Source: CAYRSS01 sp964426945
GTDB lineage: Bacteria > Planctomycetota > Phycisphaerae > UBA1845
DNA: 64,000 bases
Direction: 5' to 3'
Assembly (NCBI GenBank): GCA_964426945.1
Contig: CAYRSS010000004.1
Location: 98,118-162,117, forward strand
Every line of letters begins with the position of its first letter. Within the stretch, counting starts at the first letter, position 1. A program made the position numbers and the translations under genes. This document shows positions 62,787-64,000 of the stretch, one piece after another. Below the pieces are notes generated by a model. It did no database searches. It was not told the origin of the DNA and saw only the letters and a list, made by a program, of their open reading frames with translations.

Positions 62787-64000
62787 CTCGGCTGCGGCAG
62801 CGTACCGCCCTCGAGGCCGCCGGGCTTGTTGCCATCGGCGGGGATGGGGCGGGCGGCGCCGACGTTCTTGCCCATCGCGTCCGGGCTGTCGAGCAGGTCG
62901 GTCACCGACGCGCGATCCAGCGATTCGCCGCGAAGCAGCGCGTTGACCTCCTCGCCGGTAATCGTCTCGTACTGGAGCAGCGCCTTGGCGACGCTTTCGA
63001 CCTTGTCGCGATTCTCGACGATCATGCGCTTCGCCTCGGCGTAGGCCTGGTCCATGATGCGCTTCACGTCGACGTCCAGCATCTCGGCAGTCTTGTCGGA
63101 GTACTCACGCTCCATGACCAGCGAGTGGCGGTTGTCCTCGCCGTAGAAGACGAAGCCGCTCGTATCGCCCATGCCCCAGTCGCGCACCATGCGGCGGGCG
63201 ATCTCCGTCGCCTGCTTGATGTCGCCGGAGGCGCCGCTGCTGATCTCGTTGAAGAACACCTCTTCGGCAATGCGCCCGCCGAAAGTGGTGCGCATCATCG
63301 CGAGCAGGTAGTTCTTGGTGTAGACCATCCGGTCGCGATCGGGGAGCGAGAATGTCGCCCCGCCCATCGGACCGCGCGGAATGATGCTGACCTTGTGAAC
63401 CGGATCGGCGTCCTTCTCCAGCGCCTGAATGACGGCGTGGCCTGCCTCGTGATAGGCGGTGACCTTCTTGTCGCGCTCGTCCACCGCGCGGCTCTTGCGG
63501 GCGCGGCCCCAACGGACCTTGTCGCGGGCCTCTTCCAGATCGTCCTGGTCGATGTACTCCTTCGAGTTCATCGTGGCGATCAGCGCGGCCTCGTTGACCA
63601 GCGCCTCCAGCTCGGCGCCGCTGAACATCGGCGTGCCGCGGGCGATCCGGCGGATGTCCACCGTCGGCCCGAGCTTCACCTTGCGGCAGTGGACCTTGAG
63701 AATCTCGTAGCGGCCCTGCAGGTCGGGCAGCGGCACGAACACCTGACGATCAAAACGACCCGGCCGGATCAGCGCGGGGTCGAGCACGTCGACGCGGTTG
63801 GTCGCCGCGATGACGATCACCTGTGTGTTGGTGTCGAAGCCGTCCATCTCGACCAGGATGGCATTGAGCGTTTGCTCGCGCTCGTCATGGCCGCCGCCGC
63901 CGAAATTCGCCCCGCGGCGACGTCCCACCGCGTCGATCTCGTCGAGGAAGATGATGCAGGGCGAGTTTTCCTTCGCCTGCTTGAACAGGTCGCGGACGCG
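62783..64000 (-). CDS. ftsH: ATP-dependent zinc metalloprotease FtsH (5' part outside window)
   Basis: 405 C-terminal residues are visible; the reading frame is open to the window edge. AAA+ module: 'IIFLDEIDAVGRRRG' (Walker B) and 'DPALIRPGRFDRQVFVPLPD' (second region of homology). Zinc protease site 'AYHEAGHAVIQALE' (HEAGH), the third zinc ligand is expected in the region 'TFGGRIAEEVFF' and following. 'MDGFDTNTQVIVIAATNRVDVLDP' is typical. Membrane-bound quality-control protease. It lies upstream of folP with an octamer repeat array between them. Confidence 0.96.
   Translation of the reverse strand, partial: RVRDLFKQAKENSPCIIFLDEIDAVGRRRGANFGGGGHDEREQTLNAILVEMDGFDTNTQVIVIAATNRVDVLDPALIRPGRFDRQVFVPLPDLQGRYEILKVHCRKVKLGPTVDIRRIARGTPMFSGAELEALVNEAALIATMNSKEYIDQDDLEEARDKVRWGRARKSRAVDERDKKVTAYHEAGHAVIQALEKDADPVHKVSIIPRGPMGGATFSLPDRDRMVYTKNYLLAMMRTTFGGRIAEEVFFNEISSGASGDIKQATEIARRMVRDWGMGDTSGFVFYGEDNRHSLVMEREYSDKTAEMLDVDVKRIMDQAYAEAKRMIVENRDKVESVAKALLQYETITGEEVNALLRGESLDRASVTDLLDSPDAMGKNVGAARPIPADGNKPGGLEGGTLPQPS

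Overview
The window looks like chromosomal DNA of a high-GC planctomycete, probably Phycisphaerae-like. The indicators are a type II pseudopilin with an 'ADGH'-type tail (minus strand near 21.6-22.6 kb), a C-terminal CRxCGYNL..CPECG zinc ribbon on an ABC permease, a planctomycete-style HNH protein, a eukaryote/archaea-type IleRS, and many lipoproteins of the propeller and FG-GAP kinds. Coding density is high, genes lie on both strands in short operons, and both window ends cut genes (a GH20-like hydrolase at the left, ftsH at the right). I found no rRNA, tRNA, CRISPR array, phage or transposase gene.

Layout. 1-7.7 kb: end of a GH20-like gene, then a minus-strand operon of a membrane-anchored 850-residue protein, an ABC ATPase, a double-length ABC-2 permease and a thioredoxin-like 2Fe-2S ferredoxin. 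8-14.7 kb: small lipoprotein, SNF2/HelZ helicase, a response regulator carrying both GGDEF and HD-GYP domains, and an HNH protein whose start codon is missing. 14.8-21.4 kb: propeller lipoprotein, priA, queG, LysM protein. 21.6-24.4 kb: pseudopilin behind a roughly 500-nt structured leader, and a Tat-type DUF362 protein. 24.5-32.1 kb: miaB, clpS-like gene, lipoprotein, an SDR-ALDH pair, and divergent rsgA/prpB separated by an inverted short-period repeat array. 32.1-38.3 kb: ileS, small membrane proteins, an FmdB zinc ribbon and a propeller lipoprotein with a sorting-like tail. 38.8-46.7 kb: two tandem metalloprotease lipoproteins, zinc ribbon, sugar isomerase, CHASE2 adenylate cyclase and PP2C phosphatase. 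46.7-52.9 kb: tsaB, moaB, release-factor-like gene, outer-membrane barrel, and an ECF sigma/anti-sigma/STN operon. 53.3-56.1 kb: Mla-type lipid transport operon (mlaE-mlaF-mlaD). 56.2-64 kb: FG-GAP lipoprotein, a second ABC exporter pair, a VTT membrane protein, folP and ftsH.

The least expected signals are outside genes. (i) Intergenic tandem arrays with a period of 7 or 8 bp occur at four places; two of them are built as facing arms in opposite orientation around a spacer. (ii) Two dispersed 88-bp palindromic REP-like elements are present. (iii) Several genes have a -10-like hexamer 6-8 nt before the start codon and no Shine-Dalgarno sequence, which suggests leaderless transcripts; rsgA and prpB form a divergent leaderless pair around the largest array. 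(iv) A consensus promoter about 510 nt upstream of the pseudopilin implies a long, hairpin-rich leader. All functional names rest on motif recognition by eye, without database searches.
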